DNA of 64,000 bases from Rhododendron vialii (GCF_030253575.1 NC_080566.1:31655001-31719000), one strand, 5' to 3'. Positions 11,715 to 22,584 are shown, counted from the stretch's first letter. The notes: a model not told the origin generated them from the letters alone. A program made the numbers and translations.

Positions 11715-12121
11715 ATATGTTGATTGGGTCTGTTCGTGGGATACTGCAGGTAAGCTTGTTATGGCCAGTGATTACATTTTTTTCTTCTTTATACGACTTA
11801 AATTTGTGCTGGATTTGACCCTTTTTATTTTGACAAAAAAAGGTCAAGAGGATTACAATACGTTAACTGAGCTATCACGGGGCTGATGTCTTTATACTTG
11901 CATTCTCTCTCATTAGCAAGGCCAGTTATGAAAATATATCAAAAAGGGTAAGTCTTTTCCATTCAGATTTGTGCCTTCTTTTTTGAACATTAGATATGTT
12001 ACTCTATCATCAGACGTCATACTAATGAATGCTTTTCATATCTGTTTCCAATGTTCAGTGGTTCCTGAATTGAGGCATTATGCTCCTGGGGTCCTAGTGG
12101 TTCTTGTTGGAACAAAACTTG
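11715..12121 (+). pseudogene. ROP/RAC GTPase exon fragments (captured)
   Basis: Three exon pieces follow the plant Rho (ROP) family order. The first ends at WDTAG (to 11749). The second, 11843-11947, encodes [12 protein letters not shown] and, after a lost base, [21 protein letters not shown]. The third, 12059-12121, encodes PELRHYAPGVLVVLVGTKL. Introns sit after DTAG, after the SKK position and after GTKL, as I recall for ROP genes. The P-loop exon and the C-terminal exons are missing, and single-base changes shift the frame in the second and third pieces. It is a gene fragment directly downstream of the beta-galactosidase fragment, same strand. Confidence 0.85.
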
Positions 12122-13065
12122 GTTAGCCTCTCTTAACCATCCTTTTTATCATTCTAGCATGGTGCTCTAGTGGGGACTTTTGCTCATTTACATTCAGAAT
12201 TTCAATACAATTGTTTCACGATAGTGTGGCTCTTCTTGCCAATCACAACAAAATTATTTACTTGTCACTTCTGAACTCCACATTCAAGTTCCTCATAGGA
12301 TACTTCCATATCAGGCGAGTTTACTGAAACATAAATGACTGATGATGCATGATCAAGTATCTCTTCTTAAAGCTTCATGGTACTGTTAGTTCTTCATATA
12401 TGTGTGGGCATAGTCACAGTTCTTGCTTCATGGTACTGTTAGTTCTTCATATATGTGTGGGCATAGTCACCCAGTTCATGAGTTTGGGGTAGCGGACCCT
12501 CACCAATTTGTGAGTTTGGTTTACCTGCGCACAATTCGTGAGTTTGGGGTAGTGGAATATAGATGTATACTTTCATGTGAGATTGGTAATTAGGCTACCT
12601 ACTCGATGCAGGTATGTTTGAATCTAGAGTCATGTCTTGCTCAACTATGATCGCAATATTTGGACAACACAGTTAAAGAGCTTCTAAATCCAGTGAACTT
12701 TACAAGTCAATTATAATGTGACCTTTTCTTTTCTTTTCGTATTTTACATGTAGGTGCAAAAGAAGATATCACTCCAACAAAAAGAAGCACCAAAAAGCTT
12801 ACGACTTCAGTACATGAATTAGAAGTAGTTCTTTTTTTTTTTTTGTGTTATGAGCTTGGATTCAATCTTCCATTATGTTGAACGTGGAATATGAACACAA
12901 TGTAATCTGAATTTTTGGGATATTTATTTAGTGCAATTTTGGATATATTGATGGTTCAACAAATTTTAGTATTTTGAAAGATTTCCCTACAATTAAAACA
13001 TACAAGCATGTGGCATATAGTGATTCCAAATGCAAGAACAATCTGGTTGTATCAAGCAGCTGCAG
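12122..13065. other. Non-coding, with tandem repeats
   Basis: A 50-60 bp unit (cttcatggtactgttagttc to gcatagtcac) occurs twice at 12375-12470. A gagtttggggtag motif repeats three times to 12555. A short open stretch at 12755-12820 (GAKEDITPTKRSTKK in one frame) follows a possible acceptor but matches nothing I know. Confidence 0.45.
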
Positions 13066-13069
13066 AATT

Positions 13070-13350
13070 AAAAAAAAAACCTTTCCCCGGCGTTTTTGTA
13101 AACACCAGCAAAGGTCGAGCCGGAGCCGGGAAAGTCACCGGCTTTTAAACTTTTCCCAGGTGTTTTGCAAACGCCGGCAATAGTAACCAAAACGCCGGAA
13201 ATATTTACCGGCGTTTAGTATTCCCGAGCCCGGCAGTCGTGGCATTTACCGAAAATGCCGGAAAAAACGCCGGGAAGGCTTTTGCCGGCGTTTATTTCAC
13301 TTTTACCGGTGTTTTATAAACGCCGGGAAAGCCAATTTTTTCTTGTAGTG
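13070..13350 (-). mobile_element. CACTA (En/Spm) element terminus
   Basis: The sequence ends in ttttttcttgtagtg, the reverse complement of the classic CACTACAAGAAAA terminus. The preceding 270 bp hold at least eight copies of an AAACGCCGG-type motif in both orientations, the subterminal repeats expected of CACTA elements. I could not find the opposite terminus anywhere in the window. The internal DNA may be the host-exon cargo to the left, or this may be a one-ended remnant. Confidence 0.8.
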
Positions 13351-14100
13351 TCAATTGTCACTGCATTGTGGTTGGTGGTTTTTTGAGTATAAACAGGGGA
13401 GGACAAAAGTAGGCAACTGGAAAGCAAAAAGGGGCAGCTCTCTTGCCCTTCTTTCATTACATCATCATTTAAATAGGAGAGTACCTTACACAAAAAAGAG
13501 TTTGCTCAAATTGAATGAATATGAAAAAAATATAGAACGAACATGAAAAAATTACATCATAGAAACTAGGTTGCTTAAACAAAATAAACTTACCAACCAT
13601 TCAAAAACAGAAAATTGGATACTCATCATTCAACAAAAAAAATAACCTATAAAATAACATAAAAACTAAACGTACATTTTTATATTTCATAATAAAAAAA
13701 TAAAAAAAATATAATAAAGCACTTAAAAAAAGATTTTTAATATTTTTAATATTTTAATTAATTATTATATTAGTTAACTAAATAATTATCGATTATTTGT
13801 GAAAAAAATTAATCAAAGTTTGAGGCCACGTAATTGTAGAGTTAATCTATTGAATAATTTAATTTAACACTGCACAAGGGCAAAATAGTCAATTAATAGT
13901 TTTTTACATTATACACCATTCCTTATACACCCAATTTATCATCCATCCAAACCAAGTATTATTTTATCTCCCTTTTCTAATACATCATCCAAACCATCTA
14001 TTTTTTAATACACCATCTATAAATGTCACATCAATGTGGGTCCTCCCTTCTTAATTAATACCTCTTACTATCTTATCCCCCCTCATAAATAATACACCAA
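13351..14100. other. Non-coding 3' part of the Harbinger element
   Basis: AT-rich sequence. From about 13910 it shows repeated acacca/catccaaacca motifs that mirror the 5' subterminal region. Confidence 0.45.
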
Positions 14101-14127
14101 AAACTCATACCGCATCCAATCGAGCCA

Positions 14128-14512
14128 GGCTCCGTTCAGTTGCCAGGAATGTTGTACAGGAAAGTTATTCTCAAGAAAAGTCAAGTAAAGTGAAGTAAAA
14201 GAAAAAGAAAATTATTTTCCTGTGAGTGTTCATTTGACACAAGAATTTTGCAAGAATAATTAAGGTTTAGTTGTTCATTTGTCAGGAAAAAGAAACTTTC
14301 GGGAAAATTTTGTGAGTGTTCACTCATTTTCCTTTTCCCGTGACGCAAAATCCTGTGTTTTTTGCAGGATCACTTTTGCAGGAAAGTAATTCCTGCAGGA
14401 AAACTTAAAAACATGTTTCCTACTACTTTCCTGCCAACTGAACACTGCAAAAATCATGGGAAAGTTGATTTTCCCATCCTTTCCTGTACTTTCCTGGCAA
14501 CTGAACGGAGCC
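14128..14512. mobile_element. MITE with 20-bp perfect ends, at the Harbinger 3' border
   Basis: The ends ggctccgttcagttgccagg and its reverse complement are identical over about 20 bp, and the 385-bp body is rich in gaaag/ctttc inverted motifs with no frame. The right flank is TAA; the left flank is a single A next to the Harbinger end. TIR style and a TAA target fit a Tourist/PIF-type MITE. Confidence 0.8.
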
Positions 14513-15297
14513 TAAAGAGCTTCAAAAGCCAGCTGCTCAGTATTAGTGTAAAACTTTGAATGTGTCATTTCATTTAAAATAAGAATACATACCTTAACAA
14601 CCAATTGCACGCAAAATATGAGCTCAAGCTGTTGTTAATAATTCAAAAATAAAGCACGAAAGCAAAATCGAAAATCAACATTCTATTTAGAAATATTTCA
14701 CTTAATCTGGAAAAAGGGTTAAGAATCCAGCTAACCAACTACCAGTGGAACCAAAATGACACATTTCATAAGTCAAACATAAACAACAAAAACAAGCAAA
14801 CTGCCGGATTTATGCCACAATAACAAAAACCAGTATAAAACTAAGTGATCATTAGAAGAACACAAAAATACCACAAAAGGGTAATTAGCTATACCTTTCA
14901 TAGTCCATCCAATTCTTTACTCCGACACAATGGGCATATATCCCTTGCCATCGATTACCTTCTTATCTCATTTCATACCACTTCTTCAGCAAATGAAGCA
15001 CAAAGCAGTCACCCTTCAGCCATCGATTATCTTCTTCTGGCATTGTCGTATTCCCTATATGGACCATATGGTTCAACACATGAAGTAAAGAGAGCACTTT
15101 GGACTTCAGGGAAATGCGTGGCCAAGTTGATGAACTCTGATTCCATAGGTTCCAGAGGTCCCCAAGGCTTTCCCCCAGGGAGGTTTCTCGCCGCAAAGTA
15201 CTCCTAGCCCAAAAGTATGACATAGATAGGATAATTGGTCAAAACAGCTAAAAACAACAGTGGACTATGGGTTCGGATTTCCAATTCCATTGAAGAG
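14513..15297. other. Spacer 3' of the mTERF gene
   Basis: No gene recognised. It includes the probable 3' UTR of the minus-strand mTERF gene. The short frames here have no domain. Confidence 0.4.
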
Positions 15298-16437
15298 TCA
15301 AGAATCCAAAGGATCGCCCTTGTAAACCACCAAAAGTTCCTCTGCATCATCTCTAAACCTTGATATAAATTTCTCTAGAAACTCCTCTTCCGACAAATCC
15401 AATACCTTAAGTAAACTTGGCTCCTTCTTTAACGACCTCTTGCACTTCAGAACCTGTAAAACTCTATACCGAGGGAGGATTCTCTCCCCCATGCTGAACA
15501 TCAAACATGTAGGCCGCCTAAGTAACACTGACCTTTCCAACTTGACATCTTTCAAGAAGAATTCCATCCCAAACTTCAACTTTGCTTCGGAAGCCCCCAT
15601 TAAACGGGGAGCCCTCCTCAACATTTCTATACATTCATCCTCCGAAAACCCAAAACTCCTAAACAAATCAATCTTCCTACTAAATGTCTCCCCAGTCATG
15701 CAACTAACCGTGTATACAGCATGAACCAACATCCTCGAATCAACAGAAAAACCCATATCTAAAACTCGTGAAACTAGGTCCCTAAGAGCCGGCTCTTGCA
15801 TGGAAAAAATCCATGGTCGCCTCTTCAAAAGAAATGAGAGCTGGGACCCAACAATGCCGCAGCACTCCAAGAAGGCAATGTTGCATTTCAGCCTCGATTC
15901 GGATTTGGAGGTCAACAAATAGCGTCCCTGCAGAACGCGAATCAAATCCTGATTGTTTTCATCATTTACGAGGGTGTTCTTGATTATATCAACGCAGGGT
16001 ATCAATGTTCTCTCCAAACTGTAAAGCAAAACACGAGAATTGGTTGAAATGAACTTACCCAGATCAGGACCAGTGAGACCCAGGTCCTGAAAAAATTGCA
16101 GCTTGGGCTTCAAAGTCTTGTCTACGTCGGAGAACAGGATCTGGGGCCTGTGCTGAATGGAGGACCGAATGTCGGCATCGGAGAAGCCGAGTTGTTTGAG
16201 AAATTGAACCACGGATTGTGGGTTTTCTAGGGATTTTCCGGATGGGAAGCGGCTGGAGATCGAAACGGCTTGTGGTGCGGAGAATGTCACGGAGTCGACA
16301 AGGAAACTGGAGAGGGAGGGGTTTGAGTTTGGATTGGAGTTGCGAGAGTGAGTAAGAGAGGATAGAGAAGAGAAGAAACAGAGGAAGGTTGAGTTGTTGG
16401 GTTTAGGGTAGAGACTTTTTGAAAAAAGAGTATGCAT
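15298..16437 (-). CDS. mTERF family protein, organelle-targeted
   Basis: An uninterrupted single-exon frame of 379 residues from the ATG at 16437. The first 45 or so residues are Ser/Asn-rich with few acids, as in mitochondrial or plastid transit peptides. From about residue 75 on there are repeated mTERF helices with the usual LGFSDADIRSSIQHRPQIL, LGLTGPDLGKFI, RRPWIFS and LRRAPRLMGASEAKLKFGM patterns (leucine zipper-like X3 with conserved Pro). The family binds nucleic acid in organelles and affects transcription or RNA processing. Length is normal for plant single-exon mTERFs of the large eudicot cluster. The exact target and organelle cannot be told from sequence. Confidence 0.92.
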   Translation of the reverse strand: MHTLFSKSLYPKPNNSTFLCFFSSLSSLTHSRNSNPNSNPSLSSFLVDSVTFSAPQAVSISSRFPSGKSLENPQSVVQFLKQLGFSDADIRSSIQHRPQILFSDVDKTLKPKLQFFQDLGLTGPDLGKFISTNSRVLLYSLERTLIPCVDIIKNTLVNDENNQDLIRVLQGRYLLTSKSESRLKCNIAFLECCGIVGSQLSFLLKRRPWIFSMQEPALRDLVSRVLDMGFSVDSRMLVHAVYTVSCMTGETFSRKIDLFRSFGFSEDECIEMLRRAPRLMGASEAKLKFGMEFFLKDVKLERSVLLRRPTCLMFSMGERILPRYRVLQVLKCKRSLKKEPSLLKVLDLSEEEFLEKFISRFRDDAEELLVVYKGDPLDS

Positions 16438-16504
16438 CTTTGTTGGGTTAGCAGGAAGAAAGATCGGTTAGGGTTTAAGTATAGACTACAGAGGGATGAA
16501 AGTT

Positions 16505-16622
16505 TCATCCTCTCAAGTATCGAATGAGTTCAAGTACAATTTCCTAAAAAATGGAGAAAGAGCCCTGAGTATAGAATGAGTTCAAGCACAATTTCCTAAA
16601 AAATGGAGAAAGAGCCCTGTTA
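16505..16622. repeat. Tandem duplication upstream of mTERF
   Basis: A unit of about 53 bp (gaatgagttcaag, cacaatttcctaa, gagaaagagccctg) occurs twice in a row, about 90 bp upstream of the mTERF start codon. Confidence 0.85.
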
Positions 16623-16623
16623 T

Positions 16624-16860
16624 GGTACACCATTTGGTGTACACCGGTTCAATTTTTTTATATGTGTAAGGGTTCAATTTAATTTTTTTATTTTTTTTAT
16701 TTTTTAGAAAATGAAAAGATTAGATCAAATATCTACATATATTGGATTGAGCTGACTTTTCATGGATTCATTCGGTTTTTTATTTATTATTGAACGGTTC
16801 GGATCATGAGGGGTCAGTACGCGTGGTCAGTTTCCTTAGACTATTCGTAAATTTTGTCTT
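16624..16860. repeat. Single arm of a foldback element
   Basis: It carries attggattgagctga, ttgaacggtt and cggatcatga, the reverse complement of the arm motifs of the foldback at 2879-3222, but no mirror arm. It is probably a half or decayed element. Confidence 0.5.
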
Positions 16861-16905
16861 CATTTATGTGAAAGTGTCAAATGACCTTTCATATGAAAAA
16901 AAGTG

Positions 16906-17610
16906 GGGGTGAGCATCTACCGAATTGGCCTGATTTTATAGTAACCTAATAACTAAACCATTACTTACGGATTATAAATTTAAATAACCAAACCAACCCA
17001 CAAAATTCATAAAACCAAACCAATCCAAACCATTCAAAGGCGGTTGGGTTTCGGTTTTGAATCACTATTCGCTTAAAATTGATATATCATCACTATAAAC
17101 TATTTTAAGTACTTAAAATTTCATAGATAACTTAAACTAAAAGCTATATCAAAATTAGTATATTAAAATCATCAAAACTCACTAACATCAACCAACTAAA
17201 TAAAAATAGAATACATTAGAAAACAAGTTACCGAGAAAAAAGAGCAGAAAATCACTTTACTAAGCCCAAACCGTGTATGTTTAGCGTAATGAAGTTGTAG
17301 GAATAGGAAGTTTAGGAAATTAATATTGAAAGTGAAAGAAAAGAATAAGTTGGTGGAATAGAGTATTAGATAAAGAAATTAAGTTTATTAAGTATATCTA
17401 ATAAATTATATATATATATATATGTATATGTATCACACGGTTCGGATTGGTTTGGAACCAAAACCATTAACGTAAACCTATAAATCAATCCATTTAACAC
17501 AGTTTCTATTTTTTTTAAACCAAGACCAAACCACATCATTAAAAAACCAAACTATTCGGTTTGGATTGGTTTGGACTGAATTCACGGTTTCATGGTTATT
17601 TTGCTCACCC
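16906..17610. mobile_element. Non-autonomous TIR element, copy 2 (about 0.7 kb)
   Basis: Ends ggggtgagca and tgctcaccc form a TIR of 9-10 bp. A-rich flanks ending aaaagtg occur on both sides (16895-16905 and 17613-17623), a possible target duplication of at least 8 bp. It is homologous along its length to the element at 3772-4484 and has no coding capacity. Confidence 0.7.
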
Positions 17611-19019
17611 TTAAAAAAAAGTGACCGAAGAGATAAGGATAATTTAATAATTTTACATAAATAAAAAAATAAAAAAAGGGCTAATGAATAAAAGAAAAGT
17701 GTAAAAATCATTTCATTATGAGGAAAATTACCGTGGTTTCCGATTCGTTTTGTGACAAAAAAAGGAAATGGGTGCAGTGTATTTAACTGGGAAAGAAAGA
17801 AAGAGAAAGGAAATGAAGAATAACAAAATGGAAATCTGGGAGTAGTTGTATATTAATATTTTAGCTTGATTTGGATTTTCTTTAGGGATTTTGAAAATGC
17901 AATCTCAAAATCTGCAAAAATAATGAATAAGTAAATTCTCGCAAATAGGGTCGGTCCAAGGGATTTGGATGCCTGAGGCAAAATTATGGGGTGATGTTCT
18001 ACGTATTTTTAGAATTAAACAACAATGATAGAAATGTTTCTTTATATTACTACTTTAGACTTTATAATGCATGTTAATTAATTTGTCACCAGCGGTCGAA
18101 GTGGTTAGCTTGAATTTTACTTGACTTGGTTTCAAAACCTGGCAATTACAATAGCATTATTTTTGGAGAAAAAATATTTCAAAAAAAAAAAAGCTACCTA
18201 GAAGACTTAAACTCAAACACTCCACATGGACTAAAATCAACTTACTATTAACTTAGCAAAGACATCTTTGTTATAAAACGAACAAATAATATATATACTA
18301 ATTCACAAATAATATTGAAGTGCCCCTAAAATTTGGAATTTTTTTAATGCCCGAGGCCCAGGCCCAAGCAACATGCATTAAATAATCCATCAATCTCTCT
18401 ATCAACAATATGTCATGCAATTCTTCTACAATCTTTCGATAGTAGGCTTCACTGCAGCCGCGGAGCTGCCGCGAGGGGTCGAGCTCTCGACGAACAGATC
18501 GCATCTAAGTGAGACGTTGAGCAGCGGCTTTGGCAGCGAAGTTTTGGTTCCAATTAATGTCGGAAATGCCGGTGGCGGAGGAGGATTGGGTGTGGTGGTG
18601 GTGGCGGCACAGATCTCTTTGAACAACGCCGTCGCCCCCCTTTTTTCCGTAGTAATAGCAGAGGTTTTAGAGAGAGAGAGAGAGAGTTATAGCGGAGGTT
18701 GCATAGCAGTCGTTTGGAATAAAAAGGGCAAAAAAGTCATAATATAACATATTTGAACCTATCTAGATTCGAAAATAATATTTAGGATTGGGATCAAAAC
18801 GAATCTAAAAAGGAGAACTAGCCTTTAATTTTTTACTTTTTCTAGCCAAACTACAGGAAATGTGTACATCCAAACAAATGAAACCTAAGGGCGTGTTTGA
18901 TAGCCGAATTGGGACTTGGGATGGGACTCCGAAAGTAAAGTGTAGTTCAAGAAGTGTGTTAGGTTGGATTTTTATCCCATGATTACAAAAACACATGGGT
19001 CCTTTAGTTCCCCGCACGT
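17611..19019. other. Spacer with a possible hAT-type remnant
   Basis: At 17948-18365 the ends gggtcggtcc and ggcccaggccc resemble those of common plant hAT-type elements, but I cannot confirm a target duplication. A GC-richer stretch at 18450-18680 has short frames on both strands without a domain. A GA-run lies at 18669-18688. Confidence 0.35.
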
Positions 19020-19456
19020 GTACCCCGGACGGAGGGACCATGCTGTGCAGTCCTGTGCTGCGCAGCGTGCTGTGCGGGACGAATCGCCGTCGCTCCGGTC
19101 TTGGTTTGATGATTGAAAACGTTCATTTCGAAGAGCTCATCGAGTAGAACAAGTACCAAAAATCAGCTCGATCGGATATCATTAAGTGCCTCATCCAAAC
19201 ATTATTATCTTGAAACGAATGGATCCTAAACACTAGATTAAAATCCACTATTTTTGGGTACACTTAATAATTTCAAGATAATAATGTTCGGATGAGGCAC
19301 TTAATGATATCCGAATGAGTTGATTTTTGGTACACTTGTTATACTCGACGAGCTCTACAAAATGAACGTTTCCGATCATCAAACTGAGACCGAAGCGGCG
19401 ACGATTCGTCCCACACAGCACGCTGCGCAGCACGGTCCCTCAGTCTCGTGTACCCC
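19020..19456. repeat. Foldback element
   Basis: Two arms of about 180 bp are near-complementary. Left-arm landmarks are gctgcgcagcgtgctgtg, gggacgaatcg, aacgttcatttcg, gagctcatcgag, aaaaatcagctcg and ggatatcattaagtgcc. The right arm repeats them inverted, ending ctgcgcagcac. The loop is near 19215-19260. Confidence 0.85.
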
Positions 19457-20479
19457 CTACCACTATTTCTTCTCTTTGCTCTAACAACCAAACCTCCCTA
19501 CAAATTTCCAAGAGCGAGAGAGATGTCATCCCCTTTTTTTTTTCATTTTTACATCTTCTCCTTCATCCTTATTTCTCCATCCTAGACCACCACCAGCAAC
19601 CATTCCCAATCCCCATTGATCACAACCAAACTAAGCCTTATTCTAGCTCCAAAAACTGCCAGAAATCAGTCCCATAAACAGCTCCAGAACCAGCTGAAAA
19701 ACAGCCCTGTTTCCCCACCAAAACCAGTCCAAAACAGCCCGAAAAATCAGCCCCAAACCGGGTCTCGTTCAGGCTCCGAAACAGCCCAGTAAACTGTCTC
19801 GAAACCTGCAGCCCCGTTCCGCCTCAAAACACCTCAGGTATAGCTCGGTAAACCATCCCCTTTCCAGTCCCGAAATCAGCTCCTTAACAGCCTGAAAATC
19901 AGTCTGTGCTGTCACCACCGAACACCGTTTCACTCCGTTTCCTTCCCTTCATCTACCGCTTGTTCTACGGGAAGAGAAGTAGTTAAATTCAATCTCTCAA
20001 TGTATACCAGTATGTACAACTTTTTGCGTATTGTTGGTTAATGTAGAGTTTGAATATTCGTGGATGTGTTTATCGGAATGAATGGCGTGAACGGTACACG
20101 AATTGATTGAGCTTAATTACCATGAAAGAAAAAAGAAAAGAAAGAGAATACAAATCCTTTTTCCATGGCAATATTAATCAACTGTTGGATAGGGAAATAC
20201 ATTTTTCGGGTTAAAGAACGAGATCTAAGTATCCACCCATTGGCTTGTGTACCGATTTGACAAAGCTTATTGATAAAACTATCCTTGTTCTTTTGTCTAA
20301 GCCTTGATGTTATATAGTTTCAGTAAGTACTGCACGAAAATGGTTAACGAACCTGCCAATTGAATTTACGAAATGATAGATCTAGTTCTTTATGAAATGG
20401 TAGTCTACACGAATGCTCTGATACTTCTCATGTTGCGTCGAGTTTTCTATGTGAGTTTCTCGCGCATTCTCCCACTCAT
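19457..20479. other. No gene; cagccc-rich low-complexity stretch
   Basis: From 19640 to 19910 a loose unit of about 20 bp with cagccc/aaaacag/ccag motifs repeats many times. It may be part of a degraded LTR or 5' leader of the copia remnant to the right. The remainder is AT-rich and unassigned. Confidence 0.35.
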
Positions 20480-20596
20480 TTTTGTTAAAAAAAATAAATA
20501 AATTATTTTTGCATAAAAAATAAACTATAAATTAAAAAAGAAGAAGATAGGGATGGGGGCACGTGACCCCACATGCCCCTTACTCGGTCCACCCCG
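20480..20596. repeat. hAT-type 3' end fragment
   Basis: The stretch gatgggggcacgtgacccca followed by ggtccacccc resembles the 3' end of the complete hAT-type element at 30586-31260. No 5' partner was found nearby. Confidence 0.5.
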
Positions 20597-20699
20597 GAAA
20601 TAATTAAGCACTAATCCCATTAGTTGGTGAAAAGATAAATACAAAAGATAGATATAAGTAACAAAGATAAGATAGAGAAAGATAATACTCCGTAATGAG

Positions 20700-21370
20700 T
20701 AACAAGTCTAGTTAACAGTCCCCCTCAAGTTGGAGCATGCACATTGAAAAGGTCCAACTTGCTTGCTAAATGTTGAAATCGGACTTTGCCCAAAGCCTTG
20801 TTAAGAAAATCAGCACGTTGATGAGTTATAGAAATGTAAGCCGGTAGGATATCCCCGCGCTGTATTTTTTTTCCCCAATCAAATGACAATCGAGCTCGAT
20901 GTGTTTTGTGCGCTCATGGAACACGGGATTGGCCGCAATGTGTAAGGCCGATTTGTTATCACAGTAGAGCTTCATGGGGCCATTGTGAGGAAAACCAAGA
21001 TCTTGAAAAAGACAACGCAAACATGTCAATTCACAACAAGCTGTAGCCATAGCTCGGTAGCTGACAATCGAGAAATAGTAGATTGTTTCTTTGTCTTCCA
21101 AGAAATAGGACCGGTGCCGAGAAATGTACAATACCCGGTAGTTGAACGACGTGGCATCGGACAACTTGCCCAATTAGAATCACAATACGCTGTAAGCTGC
21201 AGATCATAGTTAGTAGCTAAAAAAAATACCTTGGCCAGGAGAACCTTTTAGATAGCGTAGAAGGCATGTAGCAGCATCAAGACAGGCTTGCAAGGTTCAG
21301 CCATAAATTGACTACGAATGTTAACAGAATCAAGTACGTTCGGGAGTACTGGAACCCCAAAAACAAATGT
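20700..21370 (-). pseudogene. Ty1/copia remnant (RT end, RNase H, 3' border)
   Basis: Minus-strand translation gives, in several frames, a copia-type block: LNSVNIRSQFM, LRYLKGSPGQGI, AYCDSNWASCP, then YRAMATACCELTCLRCLFQ, LYCDNKSALHIAANPVFHE and RTKHIELDCHLI, then KALGKVRFQHL and KLDLFNVHAP. A purine-rich gaggggg tract and tgttaacta follow, so the 3' LTR likely begins near 20718 and runs leftwards. Frameshifts separate the blocks. Gag, integrase and the 5' LTR are absent. Confidence 0.85.
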
Positions 21371-22174
21371 AAGTGTGTGTAAAGTATTTGTCCGAGTGAT
21401 TGTTGTTGTAGAATTTTTTCATATTTCGAGTCTAGAATTTGCTTGACGAGATTGACAACGGACCTGAAGAGATCTCAACTTCATATCAAAGTGAGAGTCG
21501 GAGGGCGAGAGGTAATTTATGGAGAGAGATGACTGATTTTCTTACGGCCTTTCGATTGGGAGATTTTGTAAGAGAAGGAAAGAATGAGGAATTTCATACT
21601 AATAATAAGAAACGAAACGAAAAGAATATATAGTTTCTAGCCAAATCACTCATTTAGATTGACTAAGTTTTGCTAAGTTTTTTGGGCTTTTTAGACGTTT
21701 TGTCTTTATTCAAATTTATTTTGTGTTTGTTAGTTTTGTACTTGACTTTTTGTGAATTATTAATTCGTCTTGGCCAGCTTAGTAGACATATTTTTTTTGT
21801 CGGAACGTATACTTATTATATCATAAAATTTTTGTTTTTTAATACACTCATTTGTTCATTGAAATAATTTTAGCCTAATACAATTAAAGTATATCAAGCA
21901 TTTTATTTTTTCTTTAGGCTACTTTTTATTTATGAAAGAAATCGAGAATTGTGAATGTAAAATAACTAGTTTTTTATTAAATCAAACCAAATTTATTGAG
22001 ATTATGAGTAATTATACACAAATAATTATCAATAATATTCAAAATCAGGTATATACAAAATAAAAATTTTAAAACTCAGGAGCTCGGGGAGCCCTTGGCC
22101 CCCCCCACCCGGCCCCAACATAGCTCCGCCCCTGGTCAAGACAAATCGAAAAAGTAAAAAATTAAGGAGTACTG
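21371..22174. other. Spacer with a transposon-end-like motif
   Basis: No gene recognised. At 22095-22133, a C-run and agctccgcccctg look like the end of a hAT-type element; its partner end was not found. Confidence 0.35.
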
Positions 22175-22566
22175 CTATGGGTACCGACGGTACCCATAGG
22201 GAAAATGCACCGACGGCCACCAGACGGCCGTCTCCGGTCACCGGACGGCCGATCCGAGCCGTCCAAAAATTTTAAAAAATAAAACCGAGGGGCCCTACGC
22301 GAGAATCAATGGCATCCGAGGTGTGTAGGGTACTTGATCCGAGCATCCATTTTTCGTGTATATTTGTATATACGTGTATATACACGAAAAAGGGGTACTC
22401 GGATCAAGTACTCTACACACCTCGGATGTCATTGATTCTCGCGTAGGGCCCCTCGGTTTTATTTTTTAAAATTTTTGGACGGCTCGGATCGGCCGTCCGG
22501 TGACCGGAGACGGCCGTCCGGTGGCCGTCGGTGCATTTTCCCTATGGGTACCGTCGGTACCAATAG
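22175..22566. repeat. Near-perfect 392-bp palindrome (foldback)
   Basis: The two arms of about 185 bp match almost base for base, from ctatgggtaccgacggtacc at the left to its inverse at the right, through gacggccgtctccggtca, gccgtccaaaaatttt and ggggccctacgcgagaat, to a short loop of tatata/acgtgt near 22355-22380. The arm ends are palindromes themselves (gggtaccgacggtaccc). No frame. Confidence 0.9.
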
Positions 22567-22584
22567 GATTTCTGAAAATTAAGT

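Larger units (their letters stand above)
5104..14126 (+). mobile_element. PIF/Harbinger DNA transposon with nested insertions
   Basis: The left end ggccccgattggatgc and the right end gcatccaatcgagcc form an imperfect inverted repeat of about 16 bp, in the style of PIF/Harbinger ends. The 3-bp target TAA precedes the left end (5101-5103). The matching right TAA is found at 14513-14515, beyond a MITE that seems to have inserted into it. The element carries the two genes expected of an autonomous member: a DDE transposase and a MYB-like protein, both open across consistent splice sites. At about 9 kb it is longer than typical members; the excess lies 3' of the genes and holds host exon fragments and a CACTA end. 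Pairing of the two ends is inferred from their similarity. Confidence 0.75.

Noticed and set aside
22081..22133. A G/C-run as a possible quadruplex or promoter
   Set aside because: It matches the style of transposon ends in the window and lies next to no gene.
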